In this document: piece by piece, positions 55,401 to 64,000 of the stretch
Layout: the number at the start of each line of letters is the position of its first letter
Numbering within the stretch: position 1 is the first letter of the stretch
Assembly (NCBI GenBank): GCA_029207755.1
Contig: JARCOQ010000025.1
Span: 6,534,739-6,598,738 of the forward strand
Length of the DNA stretch: 64,000 nt
DNA from: Chamaea fasciata
Taxonomy: Eukaryota > Chordata > Aves > Passeriformes > Sylviidae
Direction of reading: 5' to 3'
Notes under the pieces: generated by a model
What the model saw: the letters and a program-made list of their open reading frames with translations, nothing else
Database searches by the model: none
What the model was told of the DNA's origin: nothing
Position numbers and translations under genes: made by a program

Positions 55401-57029
55401 CAAGTCAGGAGAACATGCAGACTGGGCCCTTTGGGTGGTTGTCAGACAGATCCCTCCAGGAATGGCTGCATCTTTCCTTGTCCCATGCAAGGGCCTCCTC
55501 ACACATCCCACCCAGTCATGGTAACCTCCCCACCCCCAGCCCAATGATGGAAGCCTCCCACAGCCAAGAATGTGTCCATTGTGTGTGCCACAAGCTAAAC
55601 AGCTGAGGATCAAGTTCCTTGAGGTTCATGGGCCACCTGGGTCTCCCAAACTACTCCAGCCCAGCCTCCCCTTGCAGATCCCCCCAGCCACACACAGACT
55701 CTTCACTCTCACCCCAAAGCCCACCACGGCTTCAAGACAGTGCCCAAAACACAAATCTTATCCACCCATGCCGTTCCACCACCCAGGAATACAACTGGAG
55801 AACCATGGACAATTGCTGGACAATTTCTGTCACCTGCCAGCCCACTGCCATCCACCACAGCCATCCTCCTTCCAGACATAATCAAGTCTGCTGATACATG
55901 CCCAGGACCCTTCCCTTCCTCATCCTCCCATTTTATCCCCATTCCTTCCATGCTTCATTTTGGGCAAACAAGAGAGGATTGAACTTTTTCCTCCTGTTTT
56001 CTTAGATTACCATCCCAGCCTTGGGTCTCTGCAGATCTGGAGTTCATCAGAGACCAGCCCCAGAGGGTGTATTGGTCTCTGTCCCACACTAGAGCTGGAC
56101 ATAGCAGTGACTCTAAACCTGCCCCAAGCCCCTGCTAAAGGCATCACTACTGTCTGAAGCCAATGGGATGCCCTGTTCCTTCATGGAAAATAAATAACCA
56201 TTCAAAATGGATTTGTTTGGGCAAAGAAAGGGAATCGTTGCGGGGGGAAATGCTCTTCTGGATTCCACCCAGTTCCATCCCATCCCACAACCATGCACCA
56301 TCTCTCCATGCTCACAAGGCAGGAAAGACCAAACATACTTCCATCTTTGCAGATCTCCACCACGTATCCATCCAGGCCTGCCCGGCCCATCTGCTCCGGG
56401 GCTTTCCAGGTCAGCGTGAATGAGTTTTCACTCACTTCTTCCACGGCCAAGGACAAGGGGCAGTTGGGTGGCTCTGTAACAAACCCACAGTGGTGAGGGC
56501 AGGGCTCGAGTACCTGGGCTCTTGGAGGGCAATCACTCAACCTCTGATCACTCAACCTCCAGGTCTGTCTTCAGTCCCCCTAATTCCCAGCCCTATCCCA
56601 TTACAAAAATATCCTTGATGACTTCACCCCCCCATCCCTTCTCCCCAGCACATGCGCCCTCCAAGCCTTGCTCATGTCCCTTCCCCACTCCAGTGTTCTC
56701 CACTCACCTTCCTTTGGTTTCTCCAGTTGAGGTTCAGGGGCTGGGGCTGGTGGTTCAGCTGGGGGAGCTGGGGAACCTTCTGCAGGCACTGGAGTCGCTT
56801 CTGCTCCAGCTTCTGTGGGGATGGGAGCAGGTTCGTCTCCGGGGACTGAGGGCTGCTCCAGTGGATGCTCAGGGACTGTGGGCTCTTCAGTAGCTGGGGC
56901 TGGGGCTGCTTCTTCCTTCGGGGCTGCTTCTTCCTTCGGGGCTGTTTCTTCTTTTGGGGCTGACGCTGCCTTTTTCTTTGCCGCTGTCGGAGCCGGTTTT
57001 TTGGCTGGAGGTGCACTTTTGCCGGTCAT
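49247..57029 (-). CDS. MYBPH: Myosin-binding protein H (whole coding span, 9 exons located)
   Basis: Nine exons (57029-56708, 56473-56339, 54525-54358, 52724-52636, 51683-51488, 51165-51026, 50881-50722, 49983-49847, 49433-49247) give 1534 nt, 511 codons plus one base. Residues 1-107 are a Pro/Ala/Lys/Glu-rich arm. Then come FN3 (108-208), Ig (209-303), FN3 (304-403) and Ig (about 415-511), the FN3-Ig-FN3-Ig order of MyBP-H. It corresponds to C7-C10 of MyBP-C. Each domain uses two exons. Diagnostic text includes [26 protein letters not shown] and [19 protein letters not shown]. The protein sits on skeletal-muscle thick filaments and binds myosin through its C-terminal Ig. The first Ig lacks the Cys pair, as in MyBP-C C8. 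All junction phases agree. The final residue(s) after VKG are uncertain, and intron 3 has a 100-N gap. Confidence 0.93.
49847..49983 (-). CDS. MYBPH: MYBPH coding exon 8 (linker and first half of C-terminal Ig)
   Basis: Acceptor TTTCCTTAG|AAACC. It encodes [14 protein letters not shown] then [18 protein letters not shown] and the B-strand cysteine in [10 protein letters not shown]. Its donor CAG|GTCGGT is weak, but it is the only in-frame choice giving GFPQ-PKIIW. Confidence 0.88.
50722..50881 (-). CDS. MYBPH: MYBPH coding exon 7 (second half of FN3-2)
   Basis: Acceptor CCTTCCAG|AAATGG. It encodes [19 protein letters not shown], then [19 protein letters not shown] and AYIEKT. The donor is ACAA|GTGGGG, poor at the +4 to +6 positions but phase-correct. 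Confidence 0.9.
51026..51165 (-). CDS. MYBPH: MYBPH coding exon 6 (first half of FN3-2)
   Basis: Acceptor TTTGCAG|AGCCACC, donor GTGGG|GTGAGC. It encodes [36 protein letters not shown] and VQKSDKKSG, a typical FN3 A-D strand region with the Trp of the C strand. Confidence 0.93.
51488..51683 (-). CDS. MYBPH: MYBPH coding exon 5 (second half of first Ig)
   Basis: Acceptor TTACTCCAG|GGAAAG, donor GTTG|GTAAGC. It encodes [33 protein letters not shown] and ATLDIQVV. The F-strand position normally Cys is Leu/Glu (GRYELTV), as in MyBP-C C8. Confidence 0.94.
52636..52724 (-). CDS. MYBPH: MYBPH coding exon 4 (first half of first Ig)
   Basis: An 89-nt exon with acceptor GGTCCCCAG|AACTCC and donor TTTCAG|GTAGGT. 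It encodes [20 protein letters not shown] and [10 protein letters not shown]. The proline/arginine-rich PRHLRxTYIR motif is characteristic of the MyBP family. Confidence 0.93.
53760..53859. other. Assembly gap of 100 N in MYBPH intron 3
   Basis: Exactly 100 Ns, the usual placeholder for a gap of unknown size. It lies between exons 4 and 3. No coding frame is lost: 54358 to 52724 joins in phase. Confidence 0.99.
54358..54525 (-). CDS. MYBPH: MYBPH coding exon 3 (second half of FN3-1)
   Basis: Acceptor TCTGTTGCAG|GTTCAG, donor CTCC|GTGAGT. It encodes [38 protein letters not shown] and VLIREIL, a FN3 E-G strand region with the Tyr-rich core. Confidence 0.93.
56339..56473 (-). CDS. MYBPH: MYBPH coding exon 2 (first half of FN3-1)
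   Basis: Acceptor TTGTTACAG|AGCCACC, donor GGAA|GTATGT. It encodes [36 protein letters not shown] and VVEICKDG. Confidence 0.93.
56708..57029 (-). CDS. MYBPH: MYBPH coding exon 1 (low-complexity N-terminal arm)
   Basis: The ATG at 57029-57027 begins [20 protein letters not shown]. The arm continues Ala/Pro/Lys/Glu-rich to [10 protein letters not shown] and ends at donor GAAG|GTGAGT. It includes a tandem KEEAAP motif. Upstream in-frame codons to 57119 lie in the predicted 5' UTR and are not family-like. Confidence 0.9.
56905..56958 (-). repeat. MYBPH: 18-bp coding tandem repeat in MYBPH exon 1 (3 units)
   Basis: Two identical 18-bp units and one diverged unit, each encoding a six-residue APKEEA/T block, in frame. 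Confidence 0.85.
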
Positions 57030-57272
57030 CGCTGCAAAGCCTAGGGACTGGGCAAGGGGATGTTTTGGGGTCTCTGCTCTGGGGTCTCTGCTCTGTTTTG
57101 GGGTTCCTGCTCCAGACAAAAGATCTCTCCCCTGGATCTGAGGTCTGGACTCTGAGGTTGGGGTCCTGGCTCAGGACCAGGCGTCTCCACTCTGGACTGA
57201 TGGTCTCTGCTGTGGGACGGCTGTGCTGGGAGGGGGGAACTAGGTCACTGAGCCAGAACAGGGGCTGGGTGA

Positions 57273-57384
57273 CTTTTATAGGCTTTGGCTGGCACTTGTC
57301 ACCTCCCTGCAAACCAATCTGCCTGCGCAGGCGGGACTGCCAGGAATAGCCACCCGGGACCTGCACATTCAGCAGCCCCAGCTG
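57273..57384 (-). promoter_or_regulatory. MYBPH: MYBPH promoter: TATA box and two E-boxes
   Basis: TATAAAAG on the minus strand at 57280-57273 lies about 245 bp upstream of the ATG, giving a start site near 57250 and a 5' UTR of about 220 nt, or shorter if an intron is present. E-boxes occur upstream: CAAGTG at 57298-57293 and CAGCTG at 57384-57379. Both are compatible with regulation by myogenic bHLH factors such as MYOG. This is inferred from motifs. Confidence 0.65.
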
Positions 57385-58227
57385 CCCCCTCCTATGGGAT
57401 AGCAGCACATGGGCCCGGCCCCCCTCAGCGGCCCCCCTGAGCTCACTCAGGACTGGGTAGGCCAGGGCCAGGTCACCTTTCTTTGGGGACACAGCTCCTG
57501 TCCCCAGCACCAGCACCCCTCTGGCTAAGGGCTTCCCCATCTTCACTCCCACCTCCGCAGCCACCCACTGCCTCCCAGTCCCCACAGACTCTCCCTGGAC
57601 GCCCTCATCTGCCTTGCCTCCCTTAGCGCCTGCATTAACACCAGACCCCCCCACCCCAGCCCTCCCTGTTAATCCTGCATTGACCCCCCGAACCCACCTG
57701 CTCCCCCTCGTGCCCTCCCACAGTCCCTGTAACCCCAGACCCCTCTGGTCCCTCTGTCCTTCCTCATCCTCAATCCCACTCGGTTGGCAGAGGTTGGAAG
57801 ACAATCTTTGGGTTTATCTGGACCAGCCCAGCTGCCCATACCCCTACCCCACATTTCTGGGGAAGATAAATCAGACACCAGCCCCACCCCACTCCATGTT
57901 CTCCAGCCTCTGTTCTGCCCAATCAACCATCCTTGTCCATGGAGACTGGTCACCCCAGAAATCATGACCAACCATCCTACTGTTACCCCCAAACTCAGAT
58001 TCACCCCAAATCCCCCCCCAGTGACCCAGGAAAGCCCCATTAACCCTACGGGTCATAAACCACTCACCCCCTGCTTGCTCCTGTTCCCTTATTTGCCTCA
58101 TGCTGTGCATGAGACACTATTAGAAGTGTCTCTGTATCCCTAACCTTCCTGCAATTTTGGTTGAGAGAGTGTTTTCCCCATTTCCCAGCTAACTCCCTGT
58201 CTCCAGAAATGCCGCTCTGGAGCATCC

Positions 58228-58445
58228 AGGAACCCCAGAGGGCAGGGTTAGATGGGATACGGGGAAGTAATTCTTCCCTGTGAAGGTAGTGAGGCCCTGA
58301 CAGGGTGCCCAGAGAAGCTGTGGCTGCTCCATCTCTGACAGTGTCCAAGGCCAGGTAGGATGGGGCTTGGAGCAACCTGGGCTAGTGGAAGGTGTCCCTG
58401 CCTATGGCAGGGGTGGGAATAGGATGAGCTTTGAGGTCCCTTGCA
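58228..58445 (+). repeat. CR1 LINE 3' fragment, plus strand
   Basis: It contains AGAGGGCAGGGTTAGATGGG, GTAATTCTTCCCTGTGAAGG, AGAGAAGCTGTGGCTGCTCC and AGCAACCTGGGCTAGTGGAA. It ends abruptly at AGGTCCCTTGCAA without the 8-bp tail. Confidence 0.92.
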
Positions 58446-61400
58446 ATGCAAGCCTGGCTTTCCTGGCTGCTGGTCCACAAACTCACAGTTCTGTGGTCCC
58501 CAGGAAACTACTCCAAGTGTGGATATCAGGGTCCAGAGGCATCTCTGAGACAGCCAGAGCATGAGGCACTTTCTCTGCCAGGGCCAGATGATGCTAGCTT
58601 TGCTAACAAGGGGCTGGTTTTCCACGCAGGGGGAGTTGTGGTCACTCAGGAATTGGAGGGAAAGAAGGAAGAGCAAAGCCCCATTGGCCAGGCCAGTCTT
58701 TAAATGGATGGTGACATGCCAAAAAAAGAACCCAAGGGGTGCACCCCACCTGGAGCAGCATGACCCTTCTGCTCCAGGAGGAATATTTTTTCTCTCCTGG
58801 TTATTTGGCAGCAGGACAAAGCCAGGATACCACAAGATGGTGTTGGTGCTTCAGAGAGGGTCTGTTTGGCCCAAACTATGTGATAACCCAGATGTTTCTT
58901 GATTACTTCCCCAGTGAGGAGGAATATGACTAATAAAAGTTCCGCCTTACCCAAAATACCCTTGCAGTGCCTGAGGGATGAGGTCCTTGAGGCAGGAGAG
59001 AGCGATATGGGGCTCCCAGGCACTTCTGCTGCCTGCATGGACAGGTACTAGCAGTTCCTTTTCTGCCCAGAGCACCTTGGAGTGGCTCAAAATTGCCAAG
59101 TCGGACATGAATCAGAAAATTCCCTGCCACTGCTCTAGCCAGAGAGAGGACTAGTCCTGCTGCCCAGCACAGCAAGAAAGGGCTGGAGAAGATCATCCGT
59201 CCATCCTGCTCCAGCTGTCCTGGCTCCCAGGGGCCAGTTGGAGAAGCTCTGGTTTCTCCATACCTTGGCCCACCAGGATTTCATCCTGCCTTGGATGACC
59301 TTGGCCCCTCCTTGACTCTTCCACTTGATCCCTCCACATGGGCCATGCCTTGATGACTCTTTCCATCAGCTCACAGGTGGCCAGTTCTAGACTCCCACAA
59401 ACATCTGCTCAGACATCTTCCCTGTGTCTTTCTCAATCACAATATCTAATCTAAACAAAAAACCCACTTAATTGCAAAAAAAAAAAAAGGGGGGGGGGAG
59501 CTTGTTTTGATAACATGTTAAGAGAAGCAATTTAAAGAGCTCAGAAAGAAAAATAAATCAATACCAAAACTCCAGTTCACAGGGAAACGAGCACTCAGAT
59601 TTCTCTCTGGTTTCAGTTTGGGGGAGTGCAGCTGAAAATTGAATAATTTTCCAAGGAAAAATAAAGAAAATCAATGCAAGAATTTCACTTGAAGTTCTTA
59701 ATTTGAAAGAAACTTGGGTCTGTAAACCTGCTCCATGACGTTTGGATGCTTTTAATCTGTTGACTCAGGGGGTGACTAATAGGTTATGAGCAAATGAATC
59801 AACATGGTTTGTCACCCACTCTTATCTGGGCCATGTTACTAGAGTTTATTGGCATCTTGTTTATTCACACGTTGGGCAAGCACTGGGTGTTGAGCAAACC
59901 CCAGCAGGGAAACACTGAGGAGCTGCTGCTGTTGGTGGCAAAGGCACCATGGGAGGTTGTCCCAGTTCCAAGTCAAAGGGTTTCCCACAGGCTCCAGAGG
60001 CAGGAGTCGACATTTCCTTACCCACCACGATGGCTTCACTTGTGGATTCACAATGGGGATGGAGAAACTGCTGTCAGGAGGTGATTTCACCATCTAGGAC
60101 AGGAGTGGACTGTCCCAGCCCCCAGTTCTGGGTGAGGGAGCTCAAATTAGTCTGGTGATGGAAATGAAAATCACACAGACGGGGCTGTTCCTGCAGGCAG
60201 CTGGGAGGGTTGAATATTAAAAATTTAGTGATAATTTAAATATCAGCACTTTCTTTGCCTGAAACTATAAGTATTTCAGGATTTAGCTGAAATACAGGTT
60301 ATCTGTGTTTTCCAGTAAGAAAAAATCTCTTCCTACAAAAAGCTGATACTTTCATAAATTGATTTTGACCCACATTTCCAGCCCACCAAGTCTCTAATAC
60401 ATTTCCTTACTTATTTTCCAAGTATAGGTCTAAATAAGGGGAGTACCATTTACTCCCAAAAGGGTCAGATCCTCCTCATGACACTGTTATTCCAGCTCCC
60501 CCTGATGACACAGCACAGCGGTCAATCATTTTCTAGCTGTGCTTGTTTGACAGGATCCCATTGCAGAGGTGAATTTGTTCCCCCAAAATATCAGATCAGC
60601 CCATTCTCCCAGACTCCCAGTTCAGGAAAACAGAGACCTTGCCAGGTGGAATGGGGGAAGCCTTGGGAATGCCTTCCCTAGCATGACAGCTGATGTGTCG
60701 GTGTGGGGAGATGGAAGATGCCTCTAACAGCTGGGGCAAATCCTGGAGGCTTCCAGAGATTAGGACCATCCCCTAAACAGGGCTCTGGGATTAGACTGAA
60801 GGTGGTGAGACCTTCCCACTTGTGCATAGTAAAGCAAAGAGGAGATGCCAAAGGCCTGGAATAAACATGAAGCTTGTGTCATCAGGGTGGGAAGGGCTCT
60901 CTGAAGCTGCCACATCCTCTGTGCTCGTCCCCTCTTGTCCCTGTCCCCATTAACATCTCTGGAGATCCCAGTGGGCTCTTTGCATCCCAGCAAAACTGTA
61001 AAAGCAGCAGGTGGATGTCACACCTGGGCCACGACAGGCTCTGGGCATAGTGTCTTCTGGTCCTTGGCACAGCCATGGGTTTGGCCAGGGCAGCAGACAG
61101 AGCACCAGGGGATCAGCATGGGTGTCAACAAGGAGTGTCACCCACAGCCTGTACCAGGGAATCCCCAGGACTCACAGGGTCCCCACTGCCAACCCCAGTG
61201 AGATAAATTCAAAGTCAACAGGACAGAGAAGGAACCATCCCCAGCTCCTTTTGGCTACATGCAGCCCTGTACATGTCGTGTGGACTGTGAGTCCATGGGA
61301 GACATCACAGAAGACCAGAAAAATGCCCAAATCCCCTGAGTGTCAGCAGAAAGGAGGTGTCCAAGCTCCATCAGGGGGGCTGTTGCTGGTGGTTACTGTA

Positions 61401-62157
61401 GCTGATTCCTGTGTGGGTCTGTGCCTTCCTTTCAACTGCTGTTCCTGCTCTTGCCTTGTCCCCTTCTCAGGGTTAACTCAGATCTCCAGAACACCAGAGA
61501 GCTCATCTGGAAAACACACAGTCGCCAACCACAAATGCCAGCAGGGCATTTAGGTAGGCAGGCTCAGTGCCCTATCTACCACCTCGCCTATTCCATATTC
61601 CTGCTCCTGGCTCCAGCTCCGGATCCCAGCAGCATTTCCAGCCTTGTTGTCACTGTGATATTCGCAGAGCACTGAGTCAAGCAACTGGGGCAGGCAGCAG
61701 GTGGGCTGGGACCAGGCAAGATTTCCATTTGTCTGTCACACACAAGTGGATGCTTACTTCATCCCAAAGCAATGACTGCAGGCAGGAGCTCCAGGCCTGA
61801 GCTGGGACATGGGCCCAGTTCTCCTTCCAAAAGCCCCTAGGAAAGGGCCTGTCCAGGTGTCACACTAGACACAGGGTGACACCTGGGACATTTCTGGGAC
61901 AGTAATTTTAAGCAAGTATTGCTTTAAAATATCCTTGTCTGGTCTAGAATATACAACCAGGTAATAAAGAAACATTAACAGGAGCATCTCTGAGGAGCAT
62001 CTCTTGCCTGGTGGACATCTCTTGGTGGGCACCGATACAGGGTTCTAGCAGCCACAGGTTCCAGAGCTGTTCCTGTCACTGGGTGCAGCCCAGCTCACCC
62101 CAGCAGCACTCAGCAGCAAGCACCAGCTTGATTCATCAGTAACTCTTTTTTTCAAGG

Positions 62158-62345
62158 AAAGAATTGTCCAGCCCTGGCACAAGCTGCCCAGGGCAGTGAC
62201 GGAGTCCCCAGCCCTGGGAGGATTTAACAGCCATGTGGATGTGTCAGCTGAGGACCTGGGTTAGTGGTGGCCTTGGCAGTGCTGGGTTAAGGGTTGGACT
62301 CTTAAGGGTCTTTTCCAACCTAATTGATTGTCTAATTCCATGACT
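62158..62345 (+). repeat. CR1-family LINE fragment, plus strand
   Basis: It reads CCAGCCCTGGCACAAGCTGC, CCAGGGCAGTGACGGAGTCC and GGTTGGACTCTTAAGGGTCT, ending TTTCCAACCTAATTGATTGT. It is a different CR1 subfamily from the copies at 39 and 48 kb and more diverged. Confidence 0.8.
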
Positions 62346-64000
62346 GGTCAGGGTTCACCCACCTTCAGGTCCCCCAACATCAGCTCACGGAGCAGAAGGG
62401 TGGGTACTCAGACCTGCAGTCTCCCTGCTGGCACCAGGAGCTGCCAGATGCAGGCAGGGGATACAAACACCCAGAACCAACTTTTGGGCTGTTATTTTTG
62501 GTTTGTAATGGGATCATTATCCTCCAAGGTGGATGAGGTAGAAAAATAGGAAAACCCATGCAGAGATGTCCTGATTTTGCCCCGTGACTTGCTGGGAGCT
62601 GAGCCAGGGAGCTCCGTGTTCCCTCCTGCCTGTGACAGCACTGCAGTGGAAAAACGATCACAGAGAGTTGTCAGCTGCTGCCCACAGCCAAAATGGTTTC
62701 CCCAAGGCCACCTGTGGGGCCACCACAATTAGAGCCACAGTACTATGGGACAGCACAGCTGGAGCAGGAGCTCCAGGGCAGTCACCTGCAGCAGCTGCAC
62801 CCAGGGCCAGCTGGGCCTGAGCGTGCCAGGCCAGCAGGAACCCTCATGCACCTTGGCACCACAGCTCTCACCTGCCATATGCCCGGGAGCAATGCCAGTC
62901 CTGGGGCACTGCTCTGCCTGGGGTGGGTTTTTCCAGCCCTGTCCTACTTCTGGGGCTGCCAGAAGGAGCTCGCCTAGGACGGAGAGCCTGCAGGGACAGG
63001 GCTGTGTCAGCCCCGCTCTCTTCAGTCTGCCCAGAGTCACCTCTACCAAGGCTTGGGGACAGCAGCTGGAGATGCCAATAAGATTCTGTCACCACCTGCT
63101 CTGGCTGGCCCTGCTCTGTGGCAGGGAGAAGCTGCAGTGAGCAGCTCAGGTTTTCCTTCTTCCTTAAAACCAGGAGCTCAGGAAGGCCTGAATTGTTTCA
63201 AAGCCCCTTTGCTGGTTTATTCTGAACATTTGCACCCCGGGCCCAGAGCCACACCAGCTGCTTCTGTCTCCTGAGCAAGGAGCTGGGACGCTCTGCAGGA
63301 GAAGGGGGAGGGAACAGCTCAGCCCCAGGTTTCACCAGCAACAAGGGCAAATTTCAATATGGATTAGGACCGGCAGGGAACTCAGTGTTTGCTCTGCACA
63401 AGGACAGGCACCACTTCTCAGAGCCTGCTTTGCTCATTTCCCCACCTGCAGTCCCAGGCAGGACCAGGCACTGCCAGTTCCCAGGAAGGTGTTCAGCCCT
63501 GCCCTAAAGACTTTGAGGGACTGAAACCCCTGCCAAGGTGCACCATGACATTGGCCAGTAACAGCCAATACCATGGTGTCAATGTCAGGGTTAGACATTC
63601 CCAGTCTCATTTGACCTTCAGCATCCCCTTCATCAGGTCCCCGTACTTCCATCAAGGGCTTAAGGCCACCTTGAGTGTCTTCAAGGCCGTTGCTCCTACC
63701 CAGTCCCTCCTGTAGGACCAACACTGATGTTTCCACTTCTCCTCCCAGTTCTTTCCATATTTTCTCACATCCAACACCTCCTTTCCTTGCCTCGCTTTCC
63801 CTAGCACCCTTACTTTCCCTGTGTTCTCCCCATCCCCTCCTCCCCCCTGCTCCCTTCAACCTGCTCCCAGCCCCCTGCAGGACTCTGCCAAGCTCCATCC
63901 TGGAGCATCCCTGTTCAGCTGAGAGCAGGAAAAACCATCAGGATGTCCTGCAGCCAGACCTGCCCCGGCCCCAGGGACACTGGCGGTACTGGGAACAGCC

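Larger units (their letters stand above)
57385..64000. other. DNA upstream of MYBPH, no gene seen
   Basis: CR1 fragments lie at 58228-58445 and 62158-62345, and an A12-G10 homopolymer junction lies near 59476-59499. An AT-rich stretch spans about 59.44-60.48 kb. I found no chitinase-type (CHI3L1/CHIT1) exon, although those genes lie on this side in mammals. None of the open frames resembles a known protein. Confidence 0.5.

Noticed and set aside
57030..57119. Thirty extra codons upstream of MYBPH Met1
   Set aside because: The sequence is not family-like and lies in the predicted 5' UTR. MTGKxAPPAKK is the expected N-terminus.
56887..57804. 305-codon minus-strand frame overlapping the MYBPH promoter
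   Set aside because: It is in a different frame from MYBPH exon 1, crosses the TATA box and looks like no protein.
57385..64000. Chitinase-family gene (CHI3L1/CHIT1) expected by mammalian synteny
   Set aside because: I looked for the GH18 DGxDxDWE motif and the N-terminal YKLVCYFTNW-type sequence in all frames and saw neither.
1..64000. tRNA, rRNA, CRISPR, prokaryotic operons or phage-like systems
   Set aside because: No cloverleaf, rRNA core or direct-repeat/spacer array was seen. The spliced genes and CR1 elements identify vertebrate nuclear DNA.

Overview
The window is vertebrate nuclear DNA, almost certainly avian. It has GC-rich gene ends, large introns, at least a dozen 5'-truncated LINE fragments with the 3' consensus of bird CR1 elements, and three recognisable vertebrate genes in the order MYOG (minus), ADORA1 (plus), MYBPH (minus). 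Mammals have the same order (human 1q32, PPFIA4-MYOG-ADORA1-MYBPH-CHI3L1), so this is conserved synteny. A songbird is plausible, but the species cannot be fixed from sequence alone.

Layout. Positions 1-1350 look like the 3' end of a plus-strand gene, presumably PPFIA4, ending at an AATAAA. It faces the MYOG 3' end about 320 bp away. MYOG occupies about 1655-6755 on the minus strand in three coding exons. Its promoter carries the classical MEF3, MEF2, TATA and E-box sites. Intron 1 is swollen by three unrelated tandem arrays. From 6.8 to 19.2 kb is intergenic DNA with no supportable gene but several candidate regulatory clusters. A CpG island at about 19.25-20.12 kb marks the ADORA1 5' end. 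ADORA1 coding exons lie at 20366-20706 and 42733-43369, separated by a 22-kb intron full of CR1 pieces. MYBPH runs on the minus strand from a TATA promoter near 57.28 kb through nine firmly identified coding exons (57029 to 49247), with a probable terminal exon at about 47.3-47.08 kb. A 100-N assembly gap lies in its third intron. From 57.4 to 64 kb I see CR1 fragments and no coding exon.

Two of the genes share a tissue logic. MYOG is a skeletal-muscle bHLH activator. MYBPH encodes a thick-filament protein whose promoter carries E-boxes that such factors could bind. ADORA1, an adenosine-sensing Gi-coupled receptor, sits between them with its own CpG-island promoter. I found no operon, CRISPR array, virus or novel multi-gene system. 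What merits a second look is regulatory and repeat structure plus details of exon ends. All exon borders were derived by hand from GT/AG sites, reading frame and remembered family sequence, not from alignment.
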